Part shown: one piece after another, positions 1 through 7,828 of the stretch
Position numbering within the stretch: the stretch's first letter is position 1
Layout: each line of letters starts with the position of its first letter
Assembly (NCBI GenBank): GCA_030622135.1
Contig: JAUXGL010000011.1
Location: 1 to 41,940, forward strand
DNA length: 41,940 nt
Origin: Deltaproteobacteria bacterium
Lineage (GTDB): Bacteria; Myxococcota; B64-G9
Direction: 5' to 3'
The notes under the pieces: model-generated
What the model was told of the DNA's origin: nothing
What the model saw: the letters and a program-made list of their open reading frames with translations, nothing else
The model's database searches: none
Translations under genes and position numbers: made by a program

Positions 1-122
1 CTGGCGCTGCTGGGCGCGTAAGCCCGCCGGTTTCCACAAGCCACGTTGTCATCGCCCACGTTTCGGGCCACAGTGTGCTCGGATTTCGGTAAAGTACGTG
101 TACTCGCCCCATTCTCGGCATC

Positions 123-509
123 GTGATGCATCTCCGGCGATGCCCGGCCCTTCGGCCTCAACCGGCGTCTGAGCCCAACAGCAGGACTTTGTCACTGGCC
201 CTGGGTGCCATAGCCAGTAGGATGCAAGCAGCCGGTTTTTTGCCCTATGACGGAAATGACTACATCGGTTTGTATGAAGACGATCCAAAATCCCCCGGAG
301 TGTTCGTAGACCGCCACCAGCCAGGCCGGCGCATTTTCTTCCTTCGAAAGCCTTCAATGCCCTCGGTAATTATCGAAACTCATCACGCCCTGGATCCACG
401 TGAGGAGCGCCGCTGGCGGGAAGAGAAAACCCTACAGGCGTTCGGAGCGTCCTTGGCCGCTGCGCTTTCCGATTTTCTAGGCAAACCCGTCAAAGGAACA
501 GACAAGTAA
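123..509 (+). CDS. C-terminal part of an N-acetylmuramoyl-L-alanine amidase-like protein, probable 5'-truncated remnant
   Basis: The 128-residue reading frame starts at GTG 123 or ATG 126. Its second half reads like the end of an Amidase_3 type peptidoglycan amidase: a stretch around PSVIIETHHALDP (residues ~80-92), where these enzymes carry a conserved Glu, followed by an amphipathic Ala-rich helix. The N-terminal part of such a domain, with the zinc-binding His and Glu, is absent, and an in-frame TAA lies at 90-92. No convincing ribosome site precedes the start. The simplest reading is a decayed or frameshifted gene whose front lies in other frames or outside the window. The family assignment comes from remembered sequence character only. 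It converges on the minus-strand gene that ends at 518. Confidence 0.45.
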   Translation: MMHLRRCPALRPQPASEPNSRTLSLALGAIASRMQAAGFLPYDGNDYIGLYEDDPKSPGVFVDRHQPGRRIFFLRKPSMPSVIIETHHALDPREERRWREEKTLQAFGASLAAALSDFLGKPVKGTDK

Positions 510-517
510 AAAATTCC

Positions 518-3028
518 CTACAGAGGATTGAAGAGCAGGTACAAGAGCCGTAGCCCCGCTTCGATGAGAATCAGGCCGAAGAAGCCCAGGCCGATGGTCA
601 TGAGGATGCGCCAGGTGACCCGGCCGGTGGTCCAGTCCTTCCGGTCGCGCCGGCGTGCCCGGAAGCGTTTCGCCAACGTCTGACCCCACTCGGTCACCTT
701 CGCGGGGCCCTTTTTGAACCAGCCCCGGTGGATGGCTATGGCGATTCCGCCGAGCACGATGCCTAAAAACACTCCCAGAAATCCGCCCAGCCTCCACAGC
801 GGCCAGAGCGCCGCCAACGTCGCTCCCAGTCCCACCGCGGGCAGGGTCTTGGGGCGGAACTCCAAGGTGGTCGAGGTGAAGCGCATGGAGATGAGCAGGA
901 TGCCCAGGGCCAGGATGCAGGCCAGCCCTATCCAGGCGGGGATGCGCAGCCAGCCGCGCACGTAGAAGCAGGAGACCTCCACGGGGTGGTCCTTCTCGAT
1001 CCAGTAGCGGGAGTATTCCAGGCGCTTGCCGTGCTCGGGCAGCTTGATCCTGACCGGCATGGCGCCGGTGTGGGCCGAGGCCGCCGGCCGGGCGGTCGCG
1101 GGCCTCGGCGCCGCCGGCTGGGAGGAGTAGGCATACGAAGGCTGATGCCAGCTTCCGCGGCCGGTGTAGACCTGCGGCTCGATGTCTCCGGAAAGCTCTG
1201 TGTAGATGTTTCTGGCCGGCAGGTATACCGACCAGGCGCAGGACGATACCGGCAGGTCTACGGTGGGCAGGCGCAGGTCGGGATATCCGAACCAGCCCAG
1301 CGCGGGTACCTTGCTTTGCAGAACCACCGACAGGGTGAACGCCTGCAGCCGCTCGGTGCCCGCGGAGCGTTTCAAGGGCAGCAGGATGTGGCCCTTCTCG
1401 CTCTCTGATGGTTTGACCTTCTGTCCGTCCAGGTGGGTGGAAAGGATCTGGGTACCCTCGGGTAGGGATAGCGTCAGGCTGTGCCGGAGCCGGTTGCGCA
1501 GGGTGATGCGCATGTCGGTCATCACGTTGCCTTCCCCGGTGACGGTGGTGAAGGCCCGGACGCGGTCGATGGAGGCCGACTCGGGCTCCTTCTCCGGCAG
1601 CCGCTCGGCGGTGAACCGGACCTGGGCCCGGCCGGTGTGGTAGCGGTAGGCCCGCAGAATGGGGCTGACCGACGAGCGCACCATTTCCTCGGGAAGCTGG
1701 CGGATGTCCACCGAAAGCACCTCGGCCCGCTTGATCTCCTTCAGCATCAGCTTGCCCGGCACCTCGACGCCCAGCCAGCCGTGCTCCCTTTCTACGCCCT
1801 GGCAGTGGGGCAGGGGGACATCGAAGGGCTCGCCCCCTTTGGGGATTTCCCGGTGGAGCCTCAGCGAGATCTCGTAGTTGTTGCGGATGGGGAAGGCGGT
1901 TTCCCCCCTAATCAGCGTGCCCTGCTCGTTGGTTTCCAGCAGGTAGCGGAAGGCTCCCTCGCCGTCCGCGGACACCACGGTAAGGCCCTTGGGGACCTGG
2001 ATGACAAACTCCTTGGTGCCGGCGTAGAGGATGGTGTAGCGGATGACGGTGAAGAGATCCAGCGCGCCTTCGTCCACCGAGAGCAGGTTCAGGCTCTCGG
2101 TGTAGATCTTGGCTTTTTGTTGGTCGGCTTCGCCCAGGTCCCTAAAGCCCACCAGGTGGATCCGGGTGGTGGGCCGCAGGGTGGCGGTAAGCAGCGTCCC
2201 GCCATTGGCCGGGCGGGCGGCGGAGCGCACGGCCGCATCCAGCCGCGGCTCCAGCCCGGGGACCGGAAACTGGCAGGAGAAGCTGGTCACCGGCGTGCGG
2301 GCCACCAGGAAATCATACTCGATGGAGCCGCGCGGTCCGCGCGCGGGAACCAGCAGATCGATGTCGACGCCGGCCTCGCCGGTCTGCCGGGTCACCCAGA
2401 CGTGGAAACCGGATCGGCGGGAGACCGGGATGGGCTGGTTCAAAACGGCGGCCTTGACCAGGACGACGTCGTCGCCCACCAGGGGAACCGTCTTCCACTT
2501 ACCGGGCCGGCCCAGGGTGACCTGGAGCTTCAGTTTCAGGCGCAGGGCGCCGGGGATGGCCGAGCCTTCGTATTCCGCCGAGCCCAGCACCACCGCCGGG
2601 CCCTGGTAGCGGGCGTTCTTCTTGTCGATCGCGTTTATCCGCTCGCGGACGTCCGAGTACTCCTTTAAAGGAACTTCCACAATGGGCTCGGTTTGCTGGG
2701 GGACGGTCACGATAGGTTGGGCGACGCCGCCACTGCCGGGCATTTGCCTCTGGTGCCTCTGGTGACCGGCCCGCGGAGGTGGCATCGGCTGGACCGCCGG
2801 CGGCTTGTTCGTTTGTACGATGTTTTGGGGGATCATGATGGCGTCGAAGTTGGCCTCGGCCTGGGCTTCGCGCGCGGCGCTTTGCTGATCGTGCTCCTGG
2901 TAGGCTTTCTCGTAGAAGTCCCCGTTGCCCTGGAAGTCCTGCTCGTTCACCGGGTAGCGGTTTTGTTGCGCATGCGCCGGGAGAAAAACGAAAAGCGCGA
3001 TCGGGAGAATGGCGATATGGCTACGCAT
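518..3028 (-). CDS. Large exported, C-terminally membrane-anchored protein of unknown function (paralogue of its upstream neighbour)
   Basis: The 836-residue protein has a signal peptide (residues 1-20, ending AHA-Q), a Gln/Pro-rich linker, a long stretch predicted to be beta-rich, and about four hydrophobic helices in the last 140 residues. The mature domain should therefore sit in the periplasm with the C-terminus in the inner membrane. The start is fixed by AAGGAGGTGGCCC just before ATG 3028, which overlaps the stop of the upstream gene (3021) by 8 bases, so the two are translationally coupled. Around residues 510-560 the segment with LPEGTQILSTHLDGQKVKP resembles LPEGAVLTHSLIDGRPVRP in the neighbour, so the two proteins share a fold. 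I do not recognise a named family. A structural or cell-envelope assembly role is only an inference from export, size and pairing. Confidence 0.8.
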   Translation of the reverse strand: MRSHIAILPIALFVFLPAHAQQNRYPVNEQDFQGNGDFYEKAYQEHDQQSAAREAQAEANFDAIMIPQNIVQTNKPPAVQPMPPPRAGHQRHQRQMPGSGGVAQPIVTVPQQTEPIVEVPLKEYSDVRERINAIDKKNARYQGPAVVLGSAEYEGSAIPGALRLKLKLQVTLGRPGKWKTVPLVGDDVVLVKAAVLNQPIPVSRRSGFHVWVTRQTGEAGVDIDLLVPARGPRGSIEYDFLVARTPVTSFSCQFPVPGLEPRLDAAVRSAARPANGGTLLTATLRPTTRIHLVGFRDLGEADQQKAKIYTESLNLLSVDEGALDLFTVIRYTILYAGTKEFVIQVPKGLTVVSADGEGAFRYLLETNEQGTLIRGETAFPIRNNYEISLRLHREIPKGGEPFDVPLPHCQGVEREHGWLGVEVPGKLMLKEIKRAEVLSVDIRQLPEEMVRSSVSPILRAYRYHTGRAQVRFTAERLPEKEPESASIDRVRAFTTVTGEGNVMTDMRITLRNRLRHSLTLSLPEGTQILSTHLDGQKVKPSESEKGHILLPLKRSAGTERLQAFTLSVVLQSKVPALGWFGYPDLRLPTVDLPVSSCAWSVYLPARNIYTELSGDIEPQVYTGRGSWHQPSYAYSSQPAAPRPATARPAASAHTGAMPVRIKLPEHGKRLEYSRYWIEKDHPVEVSCFYVRGWLRIPAWIGLACILALGILLISMRFTSTTLEFRPKTLPAVGLGATLAALWPLWRLGGFLGVFLGIVLGGIAIAIHRGWFKKGPAKVTEWGQTLAKRFRARRRDRKDWTTGRVTWRILMTIGLGFFGLILIEAGLRLLYLLFNPL

Positions 3029-5483
3029 GGGCCACCTCCTTCCGGTTCAACCGGAGTTTCCTGCGCCACCAGAAGAACAGGACCACCGCGCCCACCGTAG
3101 ATAGCAGCAGCGGGAGGGTGAGGACCACCCAGGCGACTACACACAATCCCACCACGAAGGCCAGGTTGCGGAAGGTGAGGTGTCGCCCGATTGTCCAGGG
3201 TGACTGCACCAGGTCCTTGAGATCCGAAAAGCTCGGCCCCGCGCGCAGGCGAAACAGGGCGACTAAAAGTGCCAGATCCACGCCCCAAACAATTCGCCGG
3301 TGGGTTCCCAAGAAGTAATGGGCCAGAAGCAGCGCCACCACCAGGACTCCGCCGGTAATTATCCAGGTGATTGGCTTCCGTTTGTCGCAGAGCATCCACA
3401 GGCCCAAAAAAAATGCCAGCAGGAACACGCCCCAGCGGATCGGGGCGGCCATGCCGCGGTCGATGTAGGTTACACTGATTTTCGGAGTTTCCTGACCCAG
3501 CAGGACCCGTTTGAAACGGTAGCGGTCCCCGGTGAGCGGAAAGGCTGCCAGCACCACTTCCCCGCGTCCCCTTCTCTCCGCCTCGTAGATCACCTTGCGT
3601 TGCTTCAGGATGCTCTTGTAGCGGCCGCCGGCCCAGGCCCAGGGTTCAAACAGCGCCCGGTGTAGGAAGTCGCGGATCCTCCGGAAGGGATCGTAGCGGA
3701 TGGACGAGTACTGGGTGAGGTTGGTGTCGAAGGACAGCGGCATCAGCGCGCGGGGGAAGTACACGTGCCAGATGGCCTTCATGCTGTCCACGTCGATTTT
3801 TGGAAGCGTGACCGTGACGCGGCCCAGAGAGCCCAACGGATCGCTTTTGCGCTTGTAGGCCAATTCGATTACGAAGCTGCTTTCCTCCACGGTGACGCCG
3901 GTCTTTTGGGGGATGCGCAGCCCCTGGCCGGCCACCATGTCCAACTCGTTGGCCATCTGATCGCGGTTGAAATCCAGGATCCCGCGCCACTGGCTCGGAT
4001 CGGAGTAGTAGAAGTTGGCGACGTCGCTGAGGGTCTCGCCTGCGCGCACGGTGTGGTAGCGCTCCCGCCCGGCGCCGATGCGCTCGCTCTGACGCAGGGG
4101 GAACAGCAATGCCTCGCCTTCGCCCGCCTGCGTGTATGCCGGGCGCACCGGCCGGCCGTCGATCAGGGAGTGGGTGAGCACGGCTCCCTCGGGAAGGTGC
4201 ATGGTCAGGTACTGGCGGGTGTTGTTGCGGATCCGCAGCTTGATCTTGGTCACCTCGGTGCCGTCCTCGATCAGCAGGCTGGATGCCTGGATCTCGTCGA
4301 TCAGCGTGCTTACCAACTCCACCTCCCGGTGCCGGGCGACGGCCAGGGTGATTCGGGGGGGCTGGGTGAAGCGGAAGCCGAAGAGCAACGGGCTGGAGGC
4401 CAGGTTGGTCAGCTCGGGGGGCAGATCGCGCAGGGTGAGCTTCTGGGCTTCCTGGATGTCGGCCACCTTGACGTTGAGGCCCGCCGGCCCGTGCACTCCC
4501 AGCGCGCCGGTCATCTCGGCGTCTTTTGGAGGTAGGGGCATGCGCAGGCGCACGGGCTTATCCTCCTCGGCGGGGAACTGGAAGTGCACCGCTACGCGGA
4601 CCCGGTCTTCCACCAGGTGCCGCAGCAGCACGGTCAAGTCTCCGCCATCTTCACCGGCTTCCGTTTTCCACTGGAGCACCGCGTCGCCCTCCACGCGGAT
4701 CACCTCGATGTTCTCGGGCAGGCGCAGATCGATTCGGTCGGTCTCGCCATCCAGGAGGGTCAGGTCGAAGACCGCCACGCCGCCGACGATGGCCTCCTGG
4801 ATAGTGAACAGCGTGTACAGCCGGGCCTCCATCCGCAGGGCTTGTGTGGCCTTGTGGGTGAGCTTTCTGGTCCAGGCGAGGTCGAACAGCCCGGAAGCGT
4901 CCAGGTGCCCGACCAGCTGGGTTCCCCGCGGGGTGATCTTTTGCGATATCAGCGCTCCCTGGGCCAGCTTGGCCTCGATGCTCTTTTCCGGTATGAGTAC
5001 GGATATCTCGGTAGCACCCGAGGATGGGAGGCGGAAGCGCAGCTTACGGGCGAAGCGATCTTGCTCCCGGCCCCAGTAGAACCTTACCCGCACCGTGTAG
5101 GTGCCCGGCTGGTCCACGCCCAGGCTGTACATGCCGCCCTCGCGGAGCAGGGAGGTGCGTTGGTTGTTGAGCAGCACTTCTTGAACCGAAGCCGCTCCGT
5201 CCAATACCGGCACCCGGATGTGGCCCCGGGTGTCCAGCACCTCGAAGCTGGCCGTCAGGGTGGCCTGGAACAACCCCTTGCGGAAGGTCCCGTCGATCTT
5301 GCGCCTTATCGGGCCCACCGGCACCGGAGAACGATCGGGTTCTTTTTCTTGCTCCATGGTTCTCTGCATTTGTTCCCACATGGAGACCGGCAGGGTGACC
5401 TTGCCCTCCTCCTCGGCCGAGCCGCAGAGTGCCGGCAAGAGCAGCAGAATATAGATCCACCACACAGGTGCGGACGATCTCAT
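3021..5483 (-). CDS. Large exported membrane-anchored protein with an inserted LysM domain
   Basis: I choose ATG 5483 (820 residues) and not an upstream in-frame start, because GGAGGTGTGCCT lies directly before it and the protein then opens with a clean signal peptide (RSSAPVWWIYILLLLPALCG). The mature part looks beta-rich. At residues ~472-526 there is a LysM domain (RYHTVRAGETLSDVANFYY, then a GLRIPQK end), the common peptidoglycan-binding fold. The last ~140 residues hold four or five hydrophobic helices. Sequence on both sides of the LysM matches continuous sequence in the downstream paralogue, so LysM is an insertion into a shared domain. Known: LysM binds GlcNAc polymers. Inferred: the protein links inner membrane and cell wall. 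The overall family is not recognised. Confidence 0.8.
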   Translation of the reverse strand: MRSSAPVWWIYILLLLPALCGSAEEEGKVTLPVSMWEQMQRTMEQEKEPDRSPVPVGPIRRKIDGTFRKGLFQATLTASFEVLDTRGHIRVPVLDGAASVQEVLLNNQRTSLLREGGMYSLGVDQPGTYTVRVRFYWGREQDRFARKLRFRLPSSGATEISVLIPEKSIEAKLAQGALISQKITPRGTQLVGHLDASGLFDLAWTRKLTHKATQALRMEARLYTLFTIQEAIVGGVAVFDLTLLDGETDRIDLRLPENIEVIRVEGDAVLQWKTEAGEDGGDLTVLLRHLVEDRVRVAVHFQFPAEEDKPVRLRMPLPPKDAEMTGALGVHGPAGLNVKVADIQEAQKLTLRDLPPELTNLASSPLLFGFRFTQPPRITLAVARHREVELVSTLIDEIQASSLLIEDGTEVTKIKLRIRNNTRQYLTMHLPEGAVLTHSLIDGRPVRPAYTQAGEGEALLFPLRQSERIGAGRERYHTVRAGETLSDVANFYYSDPSQWRGILDFNRDQMANELDMVAGQGLRIPQKTGVTVEESSFVIELAYKRKSDPLGSLGRVTVTLPKIDVDSMKAIWHVYFPRALMPLSFDTNLTQYSSIRYDPFRRIRDFLHRALFEPWAWAGGRYKSILKQRKVIYEAERRGRGEVVLAAFPLTGDRYRFKRVLLGQETPKISVTYIDRGMAAPIRWGVFLLAFFLGLWMLCDKRKPITWIITGGVLVVALLLAHYFLGTHRRIVWGVDLALLVALFRLRAGPSFSDLKDLVQSPWTIGRHLTFRNLAFVVGLCVVAWVVLTLPLLLSTVGAVVLFFWWRRKLRLNRKEVAHA

Positions 5484-5563
5484 AGGCACACCTCCAAAAA
5501 AAATAGACGGAAGGATTTGGACGTTATCAGAGGAGAGAATTAATTCCAATAGATCAGTGCCCA

Positions 5564-5734
5564 CCCCAATCTCCCACTGGTGCCCCTACGTTTCGATATA
5601 ACATATTGACTACCCAAAGGAACTCAATATACGCGGTGCCACTATACTGGTGAGGCAATTTACTCGTGGTCCTCTTCGTAAGTGTCCATTTTTACGCGGG
5701 AGATTGGGATTGACCGGAAATGGGGTGGGAGATT
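5564..5734 (+). repeat. Dispersed repeat element, copy A (about 171 bp)
   Basis: This copy closely matches copies at 30091-30259 (inverted) and 37951-38160. It begins CCCCAATCTCCCA and ends TGGGAGATT. In this copy CAATCTCCCAC (5567-5577) and GTGGGAGATTG (5725-5735) form a perfect 11-bp terminal inverted repeat. The core carries TTGACT (5606-5611), a 16-bp spacer and TATACG (5628-5633), a promoter-like arrangement kept in all three copies. No open reading frame is conserved. It sits in the 413-base stretch between the genes starting at 5483 and ending at 5897. It could be a small non-autonomous mobile element or a mobile regulatory cassette. Confidence 0.85.
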
Positions 5735-5741
5735 GTGGGCC

Positions 5742-5894
5742 CAGTGCCCGGTCAGCGAAGCAGCACCCTTGTGGTGTCCCGGTTCCCAGTTACACTAGAC
5801 CCATGCATGCGCAATTGTGCACCAAGGGTGCCATTTAAACTGGGAACTGGGCACTGGGACACCACAAGGGTGCTGCTTTGCTGACCGGGCACTG
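5742..5894. repeat. Long imperfect palindrome (arms of about 50 and 56 bp)
   Basis: The left arm (5742-5791, starting CAGTGCCCGGTCAGC) is the reverse complement of the right arm (5839-5894), apart from one mismatch and a 7-base insertion in the right arm. The 47-base loop includes another short copy of the GGGTGCC motif. The right arm ends two bases before the stop codon of the minus-strand gene at 5897, so transcripts of that gene would fold into a very strong hairpin, which could terminate or stabilise them. The form fits a REPIN- or MITE-like element. It starts only 7 bases after repeat copy A. Confidence 0.85.
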
Positions 5895-5896
5895 AT

Positions 5897-6277
5897 TTAA
5901 GCGACGTCCTTCCAAGCCTTGCATTTACGCAGGACGTTGGCCACTTTGCGGTTCTTGCGCAGGATGGAGAACTCAAGGGGGGAGAGGTAGGCTACTCGGA
6001 AGCAGTGGACCTCGTCGTTCTTGATGCAGATGACCACCTGTTCGGACTTGGAGTCCCGCTTCAGGGAGATGTCTCGCTTGCCGTTGCCGTTCTGGCTGTG
6101 CTCCAGGATGTCGTTCTCCAGCGCTCGCAGGTGGCGGTGGATGCGCAGCGCTCTCAGCGCGGTGGGGTCGGTGAAGTTGTATTTTCGCTTGTTTCTGGAG
6201 TTTTCCTTGGGGTACTTTCTCAACTTCTCGACAATCAGATACAGTTTTTTCTTTTTACCCATGGATTTTCTGGCCAT
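5897..6277 (-). CDS. Small basic protein of unknown function
   Basis: With ATG 6277 as start the protein has 126 residues. GGGAGTAGGT precedes that ATG at a good distance, whereas the upstream in-frame ATG at 6301 has no site. The N-terminus is strongly basic (ARKSMGKKKK), and Lys and Arg recur throughout, with a segment ALRALRIHRHLRALENDILEH that looks helical. No signal peptide or membrane helix is visible. The base composition is more AT-rich than that of the neighbours. I do not recognise a family; a nucleic-acid contact is possible from charge alone. The stop adjoins the large palindrome at 5742-5894. Confidence 0.6.
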   Translation of the reverse strand: MARKSMGKKKKLYLIVEKLRKYPKENSRNKRKYNFTDPTALRALRIHRHLRALENDILEHSQNGNGKRDISLKRDSKSEQVVICIKNDEVHCFRVAYLSPLEFSILRKNRKVANVLRKCKAWKDVA

Positions 6278-6388
6278 ACCTACTCCCATCGTTTTCATCA
6301 ATGGAGATCATTTGCAACAGGGATGCCAACTTAACTCAGCCCCAATAAGCCGTTGACAGCGCGACTCTTTGAACATTCCCGGGGAGTT

Positions 6389-6431
6389 TTGACGCAACGA
6401 GTCATTTTCGGTAAATCTGACATTATTGTCA
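6389..6431 (+). promoter_or_regulatory. Candidate promoter with a TGACA dyad for the gene pair at 6492
   Basis: TTGACG (6389-6394), a 17-bp spacer and TAAATC (6412-6417) form a modest sigma-70-like promoter. Directly after it lies TGACATTATTGTCA (6418-6431), a perfect TGACA-N4-TGTCA dyad of the kind used by dimeric repressors. The first gene begins 60 bases further on. The -10 match is weak, so the dyad is the stronger part of this call. Confidence 0.35.
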
Positions 6432-6491
6432 TGGATGGCAATATTTTTACCCCGCTTGATGTTCCGGCCATCCTGGAGGAGGATAGCTCCG

Positions 6492-6881
6492 ATGAATGCG
6501 CGTATACTGGCCCTGTTTATGTTGGTTGCGGGTTTGCCTGTCCACGCGGGGGAGATGATCGAAATCATGCCCGCAAGCCGGACCGGCGATTGGGACTGGG
6601 CGCGCCGGGGGCTGGGCATCGCCTCGGTCACCCTGTTGGGGGCGGGGGCGACGTTCATCGCGCTGGCGTTTTCGGAGCTATACAGCGTGGACGAGAACAT
6701 GTCCGGTGCGGATCGGGTTTTTGTAAACGATCGGATCGACGATTACAACGCCGCGGCGGTCACCTGCTACTCCGTGGCCGCCGCCGCGCTGGCCGTCTAC
6801 CTGGTCTGGAAGCTGTGGCCCGCACAAGACGTCAAGGTGCAATCCGGGCCCGGTGGCCTGCAACTCTTGGTGAGGTTCTGA
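6492..6881 (+). CDS. Small exported or membrane protein of unknown function
   Basis: I choose ATG 6492 (129 residues) because GGAGGAGG precedes it and the protein then starts with a signal peptide (NARILALFMLVAGLPVHAG). The upstream in-frame ATG at 6426 lacks both. After the signal come two hydrophobic segments, around GLGIASVTLLGAGATFIALAF and VTCYSVAAAALAVYLVWKL, joined by an acidic loop. The stop TGA shares its A with the ATG of the next gene (TGATG), so the two are coupled. The family is unknown. The combination of signal peptide, two helices and a following lipoprotein suggests an envelope role. Confidence 0.65.
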   Translation: MNARILALFMLVAGLPVHAGEMIEIMPASRTGDWDWARRGLGIASVTLLGAGATFIALAFSELYSVDENMSGADRVFVNDRIDDYNAAAVTCYSVAAAALAVYLVWKLWPAQDVKVQSGPGGLQLLVRF

Positions 6882-7471
6882 TGCTTCGAACGACCGGCCG
6901 GCTGATCGCCTTGGTCCCGATCTTGTTGCTTCGAGGCTGCGTTCCCCACGCCGATATCGAGGGCGCGCCGTGTGATTGTCCCAACGGCTACGATTGTTGC
7001 CAGACTCTGTCCGCCTGCGTGGAGGTCGGCGGCGAGTGTCCTTCCGCCTATCCAGAGTCTAGTGGTTACTCCTGCACCGCCGACAGCCAGTGTCCCAGGA
7101 TCGAAGCTTGCCGGATTTGGAAGGCGGACGGGAGTTTGTACGGCCCCTCCGACTGCCGGCGCCTGTGCCCCGGGGAGTATCCCTGTCATCTCGGCGAGGT
7201 CTGCGATCTGGTTTTGGCCAACGCTGGTTCCCTGGTCGATTTGGAGTTGGTCTGGGTTTGCGTGCCCGAGGAGCCCGAAGCGGGATGCGAGGACGCGGGT
7301 TGCCGGGACTGCACCCGGGAGCAGGCCGGGGAGTTGTTCTGCGCGGGGGGCGACGTGCACGCGTGTCGGATCTCGGTCGAGCCCGTGTGCGGCGTCACCT
7401 GCACCCGGGAGCTTTTACAGGACTGCGCCGGCACCTGCAGTGATGACGGTGGCGCCCACTGCGTGCCGTGA
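6881..7471 (+). CDS. Cysteine-rich lipoprotein
   Basis: The true start is ATG 6881, which overlaps the preceding stop; the much longer open frame running in from 6353 is an artefact. The 196 residues begin with a lipoprotein signal whose lipobox is LLRGC, so the mature N-terminal Cys should carry lipid. Including it there are 25 cysteines in pairs and spacings such as CDCP, DCC, CRDC and CAGTC, typical of secreted disulfide-stabilised domains of myxobacteria-like bacteria. No catalytic motif is visible. It is probably surface- or periplasm-exposed. It converges with the next gene with no gap at all. Confidence 0.75.
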   Translation: MLRTTGRLIALVPILLLRGCVPHADIEGAPCDCPNGYDCCQTLSACVEVGGECPSAYPESSGYSCTADSQCPRIEACRIWKADGSLYGPSDCRRLCPGEYPCHLGEVCDLVLANAGSLVDLELVWVCVPEEPEAGCEDAGCRDCTREQAGELFCAGGDVHACRISVEPVCGVTCTRELLQDCAGTCSDDGGAHCVP

Positions 7472-7828
7472 TCAGGTGGTGGTGAACTCGCACTTGCCGC
7501 AGCCGTCGTTGAGAGCGAAGCACTCCGGGTGGTGAGCGGCTTTGCACCAGGGACAGGCAGCGGACTTTCCCTCGATGATGTCATTGCAGACCGGGCAGGT
7601 GGGCTTCACCGCGGCGGCGATCAGGAGGGCTTCGCTACTCTCGAAGGGTTTAGGGACGGTGGCGTGTACGTCATAGCGCTGGGCCCGCTGCACGTCCGGC
7701 TGGGTGGGATCGTACATCCTCTCGGCGGTCTCCCGGCTGGCCCGGTCGATCTTATTCATCCAGCGGATGAACAGGAAGATCCCCAGCCCGATGAAGAAGA
7801 CGGTTGGGAATGAGCAGGAGCAATGCAT
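7472..7828 (-). CDS. Membrane-anchored RING/treble-clef-like zinc-finger protein
   Basis: The 118-residue protein has one N-terminal membrane helix (VFFIGLGIFLFIRW, residues ~10-23), a charged linker and a C-terminal metal-binding module at residues ~77-114. The module reads CPVC, then CPWC, HHPEC and CGKC, which is the Cys/His spacing of prokaryotic RING-finger-like domains. The start follows immediately on the stop of the TldD-like gene (TAG then ATG), so it is the last gene of that operon. The cytoplasmic side is likely for the finger. Function is unknown; binding a protein partner is the usual role of such fingers. Confidence 0.65.
   Translation of the reverse strand: MHCSCSFPTVFFIGLGIFLFIRWMNKIDRASRETAERMYDPTQPDVQRAQRYDVHATVPKPFESSEALLIAAAVKPTCPVCNDIIEGKSAACPWCKAAHHPECFALNDGCGKCEFTTT

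Noticed and set aside
1..21. End of a coding frame (LALLGA then TAA)
   Set aside because: Seven codons are too few to tell a real gene end from chance.
6353..6880. Upstream extension of the Cys-rich lipoprotein frame
   Set aside because: It overlaps a better-supported gene (6492-6881), lacks a ribosome site and hides the lipoprotein signal that starts at 6881.
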